A DNA stretch of 58,694 nucleotides, taken from the NCBI GenBank assembly GCA_046734455.1, contig JBKPRJ010000001.1, forward strand, positions 1-58,694. The letters are read 5' to 3'. The stretch comes from DATEOR01 sp046734455 (GTDB lineage: Bacteria; Actinomycetota; Thermoleophilia; Gaiellales; Gaiellaceae). A program made the position numbers and the translations under genes. Below the pieces are notes generated by a model that worked only from the letters and a program-made list of their open reading frames with translations, was not told the DNA's origin and ran no database searches. Positions 40,039-47,860 of this stretch are shown here, piece by piece. Positions within the stretch are counted from its first letter, which is position 1. Every line of letters begins with the position of its first letter.

Positions 40039-41810
40039 CTCGCGGCCTCATCGCCCTGACAACAGTTCTCGTTGCCTTCATGGCGGCCGGGCCGGCGTCC
40101 GCGGCAACGATCACGGTCAACTGCGCCCACGCGAATCTGCAGACAAAGATCGACAATGCCGCGCCCGGCTCGACGCTGAAGATCAAGAACACCTGCGTTG
40201 GCCAGTTCTCGGTCGCGAAGGACCTGAAGCTCGTGGGCGACCCATCGGCGACCCTCGACGGAGACCAGCAGCCGCACACCCTTCAGGTGACCGCGGGCAA
40301 AGTGCTGCTCTCCCACCTGATCGTCACGGGCGGCTTCTCCACCGCCCTCGGGGACGGCACCGGAATCTCGCACCTCGGTGGCGACCTGACGCTTCGCCAC
40401 GTGACGGTGAGGGGCAATCGGATCAACACACCCGGCAACGGCCCTGGAGCCCTGTGTAGCGGCGCGGGCATGTTCTCGAGCGGGGGCACGCTCAAGATCT
40501 TCGACTCCCTGTTCGCGAAGAACGTCGCGAAGGCGAGGGCATCGAACGCAGCGGACGTCTTCGGCGGCGCCCTCTTCCGAAGCGGCAATCTCAGGATCGA
40601 GGACTCGACGTTCGGGAACAACCAGGCCGTGTCCCGCCCCAACGGCACCAACGCCGGGAGCGCTCAGGGCGGGGCCATCGTGCTCAACAACGGCGAGCTC
40701 GTGATCAGGCGCTCGACGTTCGAGGGCAACCTCGCCAAAGTCGACGCGCCGGGCGGCGGAGTCACGGCTCTCGGCGGCGCGATCTACGTCGACGGCTCGT
40801 CCACTCTCGGCTTCCACGGCTCGAAGTTCATCGCGAACAGGGCGGCGGCCATCACCGACGGCTCCCAGGCGGATGCGCATGGAGGAGGGATCTACGCCGA
40901 GGTCACGAGCGGAGGATTCATCGGAACCCGCTTCGCCGGGAACACGACGCACACCGATTCGGGCGGCGACGCCTCGGCTACGGGCGGCGGAGGCTTCGTG
41001 GACTCCGGGCTCGAGTTCGAGCTCGACCACGTGCGAGTCTCCTCGAACAGCGCCGACAGCCACGCCGCAAGCGGCAATGCCGACGCGCAAGGCGGTGGGT
41101 TCCAGTTCGCCGCGCTGGTCAACCTGAAGGCGTCGACGTTCGATGCGAACACGGCCGATGCGCCCGAGGGCGGAATCCGGACGGCCACCGGAGGCGCGCT
41201 CGACGTCTCGGACGGCGGTGTTCGCATGGTCACCTCGACGGTGAGCAGGAACGAGGCGAGCGCGCCGAACGGTCAGGCACTCGGCGGCGGGATTCTGCTC
41301 GACGCGGCGACGGCGAGCAGCTTCATCAAGAACTCGACTGTGTCGGCGAACCGGGCAACCGGGAACACGTCGCGCGGAGGGGGCATCGACTCCTTTGCCA
41401 ACACCCTGGACCTGGTCAATGCGACGATCGCGCGGAACAGCGCGAAGCTTGGCGGTGGCCTCTACAAGGAGACAGGCTTCGTGACGCTGAAGGCGACGAT
41501 CCTATCCGCGAACACCGCGACCACCGGCCCCAACTGCGGGGGGAGCATCGACACGGCAGGACACAACCTCATCTCCGCGAAGCGCGACTGCACGATCACG
41601 CCGCTGCCCTCCGACATCGTTGGGAAGGGCGCGAAGCTCGGTCCACTCGGGAACCACGGCGGTCCGACCGAGACGATCTCCCTCCTCGCTGGAAGCCCGG
41701 CGATCAACGCGATCCCGTCCGCACAGTGCGCGGTGGACAGGGATCAGCGCGGCGTGAAAAGGCCGCAGGGCAACCGCTGCGACATAGGCGCCTTCGAAGT
41801 CAGGCGCTGA
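40035..41810 (+). CDS. Secreted right-handed beta-helix protein, copy 2
   Basis: A 591-residue paralogue of the preceding protein with the same plan: signal peptide (LIALTTVLVAFMAAGPASA), CAHANLQTKIDNAAPGSTLK, LKLVGDPSATLDGDQ, beta-helix turns, and the terminal DQRGVKRPQGNRCDIGAFE. The first 70 and last 130 residues are much closer between copies than the central turns, which differ in number of inserts. GTG 40035 overlaps the TGA of copy 1 (GTGA), so the pair arose by tandem duplication and is co-translated. Convergent with the CoA-binding gene 8 bp downstream. Confidence 0.85.
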   Translation: MTRGLIALTTVLVAFMAAGPASAATITVNCAHANLQTKIDNAAPGSTLKIKNTCVGQFSVAKDLKLVGDPSATLDGDQQPHTLQVTAGKVLLSHLIVTGGFSTALGDGTGISHLGGDLTLRHVTVRGNRINTPGNGPGALCSGAGMFSSGGTLKIFDSLFAKNVAKARASNAADVFGGALFRSGNLRIEDSTFGNNQAVSRPNGTNAGSAQGGAIVLNNGELVIRRSTFEGNLAKVDAPGGGVTALGGAIYVDGSSTLGFHGSKFIANRAAAITDGSQADAHGGGIYAEVTSGGFIGTRFAGNTTHTDSGGDASATGGGGFVDSGLEFELDHVRVSSNSADSHAASGNADAQGGGFQFAALVNLKASTFDANTADAPEGGIRTATGGALDVSDGGVRMVTSTVSRNEASAPNGQALGGGILLDAATASSFIKNSTVSANRATGNTSRGGGIDSFANTLDLVNATIARNSAKLGGGLYKETGFVTLKATILSANTATTGPNCGGSIDTAGHNLISAKRDCTITPLPSDIVGKGAKLGPLGNHGGPTETISLLAGSPAINAIPSAQCAVDRDQRGVKRPQGNRCDIGAFEVRR

Positions 41811-41817
41811 CGGAATC

Positions 41818-42216
41818 TCAGCGGCGCACTTCCAGGCTGTGCACGACGGCCGTGCAGGCGTTCTCGACGTATTCCATCCCGGCTCGCTCCGCGATCGCTC
41901 GCGCCTCCGGCGAGACGATGCCGAGCTGAAGCCAGAGCGCCTTCGCGCCCGCCGCCGCGGCTTGCTCGGCGACCTCGGGGCAGAACTCGGGCCGCCGGAA
42001 GACGTCGACGAGGTCGATCGGCTCGTCGATGTCCGCTAGCGAGTCGACGCACGGGATGCCGAGGATCTCCTGGCGACGCGGGCGGACGGGGATGACGCGG
42101 TAGCCCTGCGCCAGGAGGTAGCGCATGACGCCGTTGCTGGGCCTTTCGGGCCGCGGGGAGGCGCCGACCAGCGCGATCGTCTTCGTCTCGGCAAGGATCT
42201 CGGCGGGAGTGCGCAT
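41818..42216 (-). CDS. CoA-binding-domain protein (YccU family)
   Basis: A 132-residue single-domain protein of the CoA-binding Rossmann-like fold. Seen: ALVGASPRPERPSNGVMRYL with the nucleotide loop, YRVIPVRPRRQEILGIPC, DLVDVFRRPE and the final ALWLQLGIVSPEA. The same domain is found in succinyl-CoA synthetase alpha and in protein acetyltransferase fusions; alone its function is unknown. ATG 42216 is 26 bp from the divergent nitrilase ATG, and a minus-strand TAGCCT box lies ten bases upstream. Confidence 0.9.
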   Translation of the reverse strand: MRTPAEILAETKTIALVGASPRPERPSNGVMRYLLAQGYRVIPVRPRRQEILGIPCVDSLADIDEPIDLVDVFRRPEFCPEVAEQAAAAGAKALWLQLGIVSPEARAIAERAGMEYVENACTAVVHSLEVRR

Positions 42217-42226
42217 CTGGCTTCCC

Positions 42227-42236
42227 AGGCTATCCT
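42227..42236. promoter_or_regulatory. Overlapping divergent -10 boxes (AGGCTATCCT)
   Basis: Plus strand TATCCT (42231-42236) is six bases before the nitrilase ATG. Minus strand TAGCCT (42232-42227) is ten bases before the CoA-binding ATG. The boxes share the TA at 42231-42232 and form a nearly symmetric 10-mer. The complete gap between the two genes is only 26 bp. Confidence 0.5.
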
Positions 42237-42242
42237 GACCGC

Positions 42243-43079
42243 ATGTCCGACCGGCTTCGCGTGGCCTGTGTGCAGCTCAACTCCACCGATTCGAAGGCGG
42301 AGAACATCGAGCGTGCGGAGGCCCTCGTCGCCCGCGCGGCGGCGACCGGCGCCGACCTGATCGTCCTGCCCGAGAAGTGGACCGGGATCGGGCCGCCCGA
42401 CCTCATGCGCAGCCTGGCCGAGAGCCTCGAGGACGGCGAGACCGTCGAGGCGATGAGCGGCTGGGCGCGGACGCACGGCGTCACGCTCGTCGGCGGCTCG
42501 ATCGTGGAGCGGCGGGAGGGCAAGGAGAAGCTCTCCAACACGTGCGTCGTCTTCGATCCCCAGGGCGAGATCCAGGCCGTGTACCGCAAGATCCACATGT
42601 TCGACGTCGAGGTCGGCGGGCAGGTGTACCGCGAGTCCGAGACCGAGGCGCCGGGCGACGCCACGGTCACCACCGAGGTGGAGGGGTGGAAGCTCGGCCT
42701 TACGGTCTGCTACGACCTCCGCTTCCCCGAGCTCTACCGCGTCCTCGCCGTCGAGGGCGCCGAGGTGGTCACCGTGCCGGCCGCGTTTACCCTGTTCACC
42801 GGCAAGGACCACTGGGAGCTTCTCCTTCGGGCCAGGGCGGTGGAGAACCAGTGCTACGTCGTGGCCGCGAACCAGTGGGGCTCCTTCGCGGACGGCAAGG
42901 CGGCCTACGGACGCTCGCTGATCGCCGATCCGTGGGGTGTCGTGGTGGCCGAAGCGCCGGACGAGGACTGCGTCATCTCGGCCGAGCTCGACAAGGGCCG
43001 GATGGAGGACATCCGCCGCCGCCTCCCCTCCCTCGCCAACCGGCAGCCGGCGGCCTACCGCTCCCCGACGGGCGTTTGA
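42243..43079 (+). CDS. Carbon-nitrogen hydrolase (nitrilase superfamily)
   Basis: A 278-residue amidase-type member of the nitrilase superfamily. The catalytic triad is visible: Glu in IVLPEKWTG, Lys in VYRKIHMFD, Cys in LTVCYDLRFPELYR. The sequence is closest in pattern to the Nit/omega-amidase branch that repairs deaminated glutathione or hydrolyses alpha-ketoglutaramate. No signal peptide. ATG 42243 stands six bases after TATCCT, so it is probably leaderless. It is coupled by a TTGA overlap to a HAD hydrolase. Confidence 0.93.
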   Translation: MSDRLRVACVQLNSTDSKAENIERAEALVARAAATGADLIVLPEKWTGIGPPDLMRSLAESLEDGETVEAMSGWARTHGVTLVGGSIVERREGKEKLSNTCVVFDPQGEIQAVYRKIHMFDVEVGGQVYRESETEAPGDATVTTEVEGWKLGLTVCYDLRFPELYRVLAVEGAEVVTVPAAFTLFTGKDHWELLLRARAVENQCYVVAANQWGSFADGKAAYGRSLIADPWGVVVAEAPDEDCVISAELDKGRMEDIRRRLPSLANRQPAAYRSPTGV

Positions 43080-43759
43080 CCGTCGAAGCCGTCCTCTTCG
43101 ACGTCGACTTCACCCTCGCCAAGCCGGGACCCCTGCTCGGACCGGGCGGGTACCAGGAGGCAGGGGAGCGGTTCGGTCTCGATCTCGACCCGGAGCGCTA
43201 CGCCGAGGCGCGGGCGGCGGCCGTTCTCGACCTCAAGCAGCACCCCGAGCTCGAGCACGACGAGGAGATCTGGCTGCGTTTCACCGAGGACATCGTCCGC
43301 GGGATGGGCGGAGAGGGCGAGGCGTGCCGCTCCGTCGCGCAGGCCATCACCGATCGGTGGCTCGCCTCCGAGAACTTCGAGCTCTACGAGGACGTCCTGC
43401 CCGTCCTCGAGCTCCTGCGCGAACGCGGCGTGAAGATCGGGCTCGTCTCGAACACGAGCCGCGACCTCTCCGCATTCGTCGCGCACTTCAGCCTGCCGGT
43501 GGACGCCTGGGTCTGGTCCGGCCGGCACGGCAAGGTGAAGCCGAGCCCGACGATCTTCATGGCCGTGCTCGACGAGCTCGGCGTCAGACCCGAGGCCGCG
43601 GTGATGGTCGGCGACTCGCTCCAGGACGACATCGAAGGCGCCCGCGCGCTCGGCATGCGCGCGTTCCTCGTCGATCGCGAGGGGCGCGCGGAGGTCGAGG
43701 ATGCCATTCCGACGCTCCTCGCACTGCCGGCGCTGATCGGAGTGGACGCGGATGCCTGA
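43076..43759 (+). CDS. HAD-superfamily hydrolase
   Basis: A 227-residue HAD hydrolase. Motif I is LFDVDFTLAKPGP (the Asp pair kept, with Phe in the usual Gly position), motif II Ser/Thr in IGLVSNTSRDL, motif III Lys in HGKVKPSPTIF, motif IV VGDSLQDDIEGARALGM. The cap lies between about 20 and 90. TTG 43076 overlaps the nitrilase stop, and the 3' end overlaps the MFS gene by 8 bp. Substrate unknown; the nitrilase neighbour hints at metabolite repair. Confidence 0.88.
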   Translation: MTVEAVLFDVDFTLAKPGPLLGPGGYQEAGERFGLDLDPERYAEARAAAVLDLKQHPELEHDEEIWLRFTEDIVRGMGGEGEACRSVAQAITDRWLASENFELYEDVLPVLELLRERGVKIGLVSNTSRDLSAFVAHFSLPVDAWVWSGRHGKVKPSPTIFMAVLDELGVRPEAAVMVGDSLQDDIEGARALGMRAFLVDREGRAEVEDAIPTLLALPALIGVDADA

Positions 43760-45044
43760 TCCCGCGCCGCTCCGCGTCGTCCCGCGCGCGATCGAGGAGT
43801 CCCTGGAAACGCCGATCCGCGGGCTCATTTGGTCGCTCGGGCTCGGGGCCTTCGGGCTCGCGTGGTCGATCACGACCGTCGCGGCCTACCTGCCCCCTGT
43901 TCTGGGCGAGTTCACCCGCTCGGCCACGCTGATCGGGCTCGTTCTCGCGGCCGAGGGGATCTTCGCGTTCTTCATGCCGCTCTTCGTCGGGCCGATGAGC
44001 GATGCGACTCGGCTCCCTCTCGGCCGCCGGCGACCGTTCATGCTCCTCGCGTTGGCGCCCATGGCGGTCTGCCTCGCACTCCTCCCGTTCATGCCGAGCT
44101 TCGAAGCGACCGCACTCGCGCTCTTCGGCTTCTTCTTCGCGTACTACATCTACGAGCCGCCCTACCGCGGGCTCTACCCGGACCGCGTGCCCGACAGCTA
44201 CTTCGGCCGGGCGCAGGGCGTCCAGCACGTCCTGCGCGGGATCGCGCTCGGCGCGGCCCTCGTCGGCGGCGGCTTCCTGCTCTCCGTCTGGGAGCCGTTC
44301 CCGTTCATCCTGGCGGCTGGAGTCACCCTCGCCGCCTGCGGCGCAGTCGTTGCGCTCGTGCACGAGGAGGACGCCGAGCCCACCCGCTTCGAGCGCTTCC
44401 GCTCGATCCTCGCCGCGCCCTGGCGGGTCGTCCAGCGCGAGAAGCACGTTCGCCGCTTTCTCATCGCCAACACGGCGTGGGAGGCCACCTTCGCCGGGAT
44501 GCGGACCTTCGTCGTCCTCTACATCATCGACGGCCTCGGGCAGCCGCTCTACGTCTCCTCGACGGTGCTCGGCGTCGTCGCGGCCGGCTACGTCGCCGCT
44601 GCGCTCGCCGCGGGCAAGTTCGGCGACGAGTTCGGCGTCGGCAACGTCATCCTCGGCGCGTCCGTGGTCTACGGCTTCGGGCTCCTCGTCGCCGGCTTCG
44701 CGCAGACCTGGCACTGGTGGTACTACGGGCTGATCGCGCCGGTGGCCATGGCGGGCGGCGTGGTCATGACGCTCGCCTGGGCCCTTCTCTTCAAGGTCAT
44801 GCCGGCGACCGACCGGGGGACGATCACGGGTCTCGCGACGACGACGAAGGGCATCGGGCTCGTGATCGGACCGCTCGCCGCGGGCGCCGCGATCGACATC
44901 TTCCACTCCTACTTCCGCTCGACGGACGGCTACGGGGTCATCTGGCCGGTCGTGGCGATTCCGGTGCTGGCCGTCATCCCGCTCGTCGCCCTCCTCGCGG
45001 AGGCAGAAGGGGAGCTAGGAGGCCGAAACAGAATGAGGACCTGA
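43752..45044 (+). CDS. MFS transporter (SLC45/GPH-like)
   Basis: A 430-residue twelve-segment major facilitator. Seen: LGAFGLAWSITTVAAYLPPVLGEF, the loop 2-3 motif PMSDATRLPLGRRRPFM, which carries the R-x-x-x-GRRRPF signature of SLC45/GPH-type sugar symporters, then FFFAYYIYEPPYRGLYPD with the conserved Pro-Tyr-Arg stretch. It probably moves a disaccharide or glycoside with protons. ATG 43752, overlapping the HAD gene; terminal in the nitrilase-HAD-MFS run. Confidence 0.88.
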   Translation: MPDPAPLRVVPRAIEESLETPIRGLIWSLGLGAFGLAWSITTVAAYLPPVLGEFTRSATLIGLVLAAEGIFAFFMPLFVGPMSDATRLPLGRRRPFMLLALAPMAVCLALLPFMPSFEATALALFGFFFAYYIYEPPYRGLYPDRVPDSYFGRAQGVQHVLRGIALGAALVGGGFLLSVWEPFPFILAAGVTLAACGAVVALVHEEDAEPTRFERFRSILAAPWRVVQREKHVRRFLIANTAWEATFAGMRTFVVLYIIDGLGQPLYVSSTVLGVVAAGYVAAALAAGKFGDEFGVGNVILGASVVYGFGLLVAGFAQTWHWWYYGLIAPVAMAGGVVMTLAWALLFKVMPATDRGTITGLATTTKGIGLVIGPLAAGAAIDIFHSYFRSTDGYGVIWPVVAIPVLAVIPLVALLAEAEGELGGRNRMRT

Positions 45045-45064
45045 GCCGCCACCCTGTCTCGATC

Positions 45065-45571
45065 TCAGAGGCAGGGCGAGGCGTCGGGCCTCATGAGCCC
45101 GAAGCCCCACACCTTGTCGCGGAAGACGTAGAAGACGCTCGTCACCTTCTTCCCCGGAAGGAGGAGGGCCTCGTAGCGCGCGCATTCGCGCTTGTCGAGC
45201 GACCCGTAGATCCGCGCGACGTCGGAGGAGTCGGCCGCGAGGAAAAGCCCGTCGGGGGTCTTCCAGCCGCTCGGCCGCCACACCGTGAAGGCCTGCGCCA
45301 CGCGGCCCTTGTCGAGGATCACGCCGGTGCCCTGCGGCGCGAAGGGCTTGTAGTTGAAGTACCAGGTCGGCTCCTCGCAGTCCCTGCAGACTCCGTGCTG
45401 GGAGCCCCAGGCCTTGAGGACTTCCTGCTCCGTCATCCCGAGCCGCACGCCGCCGAGCGTCTCGCCGGGGACGAAGAGGCCGGCTCTGGGAGGCGCACCC
45501 GCCGCCTGCACGGCGACCAGCATCGCCCCCAGGACGACCGCACAAAGGAGCGCCTTGTGTTTCACGCGCAC
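45065..45571 (-). CDS. Secreted hypothetical protein
   Basis: A 168-residue exported protein of unknown function. Signal peptide with core ALLCAVVLGAMLVAVQAAGA (about 6-25), then PGETLGGVRLGMTEQEVLKAWG, a motif seen in many small secreted proteins that resemble the SmpA/OmlA (BamE-like) fold, followed by a CRDC pair and strands. Two further cysteines are near the C-terminus (KRECARY, SPCL), so disulfides are likely. GTG 45571 is preferred over GTG 45586 because an AAGGAG site stands just before it. Single gene, convergent with the MFS gene. Confidence 0.75.
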   Translation of the reverse strand: MRVKHKALLCAVVLGAMLVAVQAAGAPPRAGLFVPGETLGGVRLGMTEQEVLKAWGSQHGVCRDCEEPTWYFNYKPFAPQGTGVILDKGRVAQAFTVWRPSGWKTPDGLFLAADSSDVARIYGSLDKRECARYEALLLPGKKVTSVFYVFRDKVWGFGLMRPDASPCL

Positions 45572-45683
45572 AAAGTCTCCTTCCACATTCCGTGCGGGTT
45601 TGGAGTCTCCACCGGCTCGTCTCCGTGCAACACAAGGCTGGCTTCGACCGGGCCGGATCGGTGGGGCCGGCCGGTCGAAGAGG

Positions 45684-46895
45684 CTAGCGGGCGAGGAGGG
45701 CGGGGCCCCACGAGGCGAGCGGTGAGATGTCGCCGTCGCGCCCGTTCAGGTTGCGGTACCCGAGGGCGTGCTCGGCCTGCATCATCTTGTGGATCTGGGT
45801 CGTCCCCTCGTAGATGATCGGGGCGCGGGCGTTGCGGAAGTAGCGCTCGATTCCGTACTCGGCCGAATACCCGTAGGCGCCGTGCACCTGGATCGCGAGG
45901 TGCGCCGCGCGGAACGCCGACTCGGTCGCGTGCCACTTGGCGAGGCTCGTCTCTCGTGTGTTGCGGACGCCCTTGTCCTTGAGCCACGCGGCCTGCATGA
46001 CGAGGAGCTTCGACGTCTCGTAGCCGAGCACCATCTCCGCGATCATGTCCTGGACGAACTGGTGCTTGCCGATCGGCTCGCCGAAGGTCTCGCGCTCGCG
46101 GGCGTAGGCGACGGACTGCTCGAGGCAGGCTCGGACGACGCCACACGCTCCGGCGGCGACGGTGAATCGGCCCTGGTCGAGCCCGTACATGGCGATCTCG
46201 AATCCCTGGCCCTCCTCGCCGACGATGTTCTCGGCCGGCACCTCGACGTTCTCGAAGAAGAGCTCACCGGTGGAGCCTGCCCAGATGCCGAGCTTGTTCT
46301 CGGTGTCGGCCGTCGTCACTCCGGGCCATTCGCGCTCGACGATGAACGCCGAGATTCCCCGGTGCTTCGCATCGGGATCGGTCTTCGCGAAGACGAGCGC
46401 GTGGTCGGCGACGCTCGCGTACGAGATCCAGTTCTTCTGGCCGTTGAGGATGTACGTGTCGCCCTCGCGGCGCGCGTTCGTGAGCATCCCGGCCACGTCC
46501 GACCCCGCGGCGGGCTCCGTGAGCCCGAAGCAGGCGAGCTTGTCGCCGCGCGCCTGCGGGGTGAGGTAGCGCTGCTTCTGCTCCTCGTCGGCGTAGCGAA
46601 GGAGGGTCAGCGAGTTGAGGCCGACGTGGACCGAGATCAGCGTCCGGAAGGCCGCTTCGCCGCGCTCGATCTCCTCGCAGACGAGCGCCTCGGAGACGAA
46701 GTCGAGGCCGGCGCCCCCGTACTCCTCCGGAATGACGATGCCGAGGAGGCCGAGCTCGGCCATCCCCGCGATCACGTCCATGTCCAGGTGGTGGTTGATG
46801 TCGTTCTCGATCGCGTTCGGGAGGACGCGCTCTTCGACGAACTGACGAACGGTTGCCTGCACCTCGCGTTGCTCCGGGCTGAGCTCGAAATCCAT
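45684..46895 (-). CDS. Acyl-CoA dehydrogenase
   Basis: A 403-residue FAD enzyme that introduces the alpha,beta double bond into acyl-CoA. Family regions: CFGLTEPAAGSDVAG (FAD/substrate), NGQKNWISYASVADH, RETFGEPIGKHQFVQDM, and the catalytic glutamate region at YEGTTQIHKMM. The C-terminus is LASWGPALLAR. ATG 46895 is just 7 bases from a minus-strand TAGACT, and 19 bp from the divergent GH3 GTG, so expression is likely leaderless. Electron-transfer flavoprotein genes are not in the window. Confidence 0.96.
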   Translation of the reverse strand: MDFELSPEQREVQATVRQFVEERVLPNAIENDINHHLDMDVIAGMAELGLLGIVIPEEYGGAGLDFVSEALVCEEIERGEAAFRTLISVHVGLNSLTLLRYADEEQKQRYLTPQARGDKLACFGLTEPAAGSDVAGMLTNARREGDTYILNGQKNWISYASVADHALVFAKTDPDAKHRGISAFIVEREWPGVTTADTENKLGIWAGSTGELFFENVEVPAENIVGEEGQGFEIAMYGLDQGRFTVAAGACGVVRACLEQSVAYARERETFGEPIGKHQFVQDMIAEMVLGYETSKLLVMQAAWLKDKGVRNTRETSLAKWHATESAFRAAHLAIQVHGAYGYSAEYGIERYFRNARAPIIYEGTTQIHKMMQAEHALGYRNLNGRDGDISPLASWGPALLAR

Positions 46896-46901
46896 GCGGA
46901 T

Positions 46902-46908
46902 TAGTCTA
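46902..46908. promoter_or_regulatory. Shared divergent -10 element (TAGTCTA)
   Basis: Plus strand TAGTCT (46902-46907) is followed by seven bases and GTG 46915; minus strand TAGACT (46908-46903) is followed by seven bases and ATG 46895. The two boxes overlap by five bases and sit exactly midway in a 19-bp intergenic space, so each start codon would be near the transcription start. This also decides the GTG 46915 start over the ATG at 46894. Confidence 0.55.
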
Positions 46909-46914
46909 AGTCCC

Positions 46915-47829
46915 GTGGGTCTCGCCGCGCTGTTTCAGGCCGCTCTCGCCCTCGCCTCGGGCGGGACTCAGCCGCCGAGCCACCTTCCCCCGCTGACGCC
47001 GAGGCAGAAGGCGGCGCTCGTCGTGGTCTCGGGCATGCCCGCGCCGAAGGGCGTCGCCGGTGTGCTCGTCCAGGAGTGGAGCCGAAACGAGCCACGCCCG
47101 AAGAGGGCGATCGTCTTCGTCGACCAGGAAGGAGGAGCGGCAAGCACCTTCGACGAGCTGCCGCCCGATGGCCCCGCGTCGTCGTATGGCAGCCGGCAGG
47201 AGGCGGCCGACGCGGGCTTCGGCACGGGCAAAGCGCTGAGCCTCAACGGAGTCTCGGTCGACTTCGCGCCCGTCCTCGACCTCGCGGATGGGCCGTTAGG
47301 CTCGCGGCACTTCGCCAGGCCATCCTACGGCGTCGCCTTCGCACGTGGTCTCGCGGCGGGAGGAGCGGCCCCCTGCGCGAAGCACTTCCCCGGGCTCGGC
47401 GCGGCTTCGATCTCCACGGACGAGGACCCGCACGTCCGCTCCCGGGTGCTGCCGCGCGAGGTGGCTGCGTTTCGCGCCGCCTTCAAGCTTCCGCTGCGGT
47501 GCGTGATGGTGAGCCACGCCTTCTACCGGCGCTTCGGTCTCGAACGGCGAGCGTCGTTCAACCCGGCGGCCTACCGTTTCTTGCGGCGCCTGGGGTTCGA
47601 GGGAGTCGCCATCACCGACTCGGTCTCCGTCTTCGGCAGCGAGCTCGCAGTGCCGGCGGCGAAGCGGGCGATTCGGGCGGGCGCCGACCTCGTCCTCCTG
47701 ACGAATGGGCCCGACGCCGCACGGGTCGTCCACGCCCTCGTACCGCTCGCCCGCCGCGGCCTGCTCGACGAGCATGTCCGCCGCGTGCTGGCCTTTCGCC
47801 GCTGGTTAGGGCTCCGTGAAGTCCCTTGA
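46915..47829 (+). CDS. Glycoside hydrolase family 3-like (NagZ-type) protein
   Basis: A 304-residue protein of the GH3 N-terminal (TIM barrel) type, as in NagZ-like beta-N-acetylhexosaminidases. Seen: AIVFVDQEGG, VSVDFAPVLDLAD, GSRHFA, PCAKHFPGLGAAS, MVSHAFYRRF, and the presumed nucleophile Asp in GVAITDSVSVFG. In NagZ the motif is KHFPGHG with an Asp-His acid/base dyad nearby; here the second His is Leu, so catalysis may be altered. A hydrophobic stretch (LAALFQAALALASG) at the N-terminus could be a signal. The GTG is chosen for its leaderless promoter; ATG 46894 overlaps the divergent gene's start codon. Confidence 0.8.
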   Translation: MGLAALFQAALALASGGTQPPSHLPPLTPRQKAALVVVSGMPAPKGVAGVLVQEWSRNEPRPKRAIVFVDQEGGAASTFDELPPDGPASSYGSRQEAADAGFGTGKALSLNGVSVDFAPVLDLADGPLGSRHFARPSYGVAFARGLAAGGAAPCAKHFPGLGAASISTDEDPHVRSRVLPREVAAFRAAFKLPLRCVMVSHAFYRRFGLERRASFNPAAYRFLRRLGFEGVAITDSVSVFGSELAVPAAKRAIRAGADLVLLTNGPDAARVVHALVPLARRGLLDEHVRRVLAFRRWLGLREVP

Positions 47830-47860
47830 GCCTCGGCGCCGAAGGTGCTTACCTGCCTGT

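Noticed and set aside
38260..41810. Tandem repeats that might be read as a CRISPR or minisatellite
   Set aside because: The repeats are short degenerate codon patterns of beta-helix turns (GGCGGC-rich), in frame and without constant spacers.
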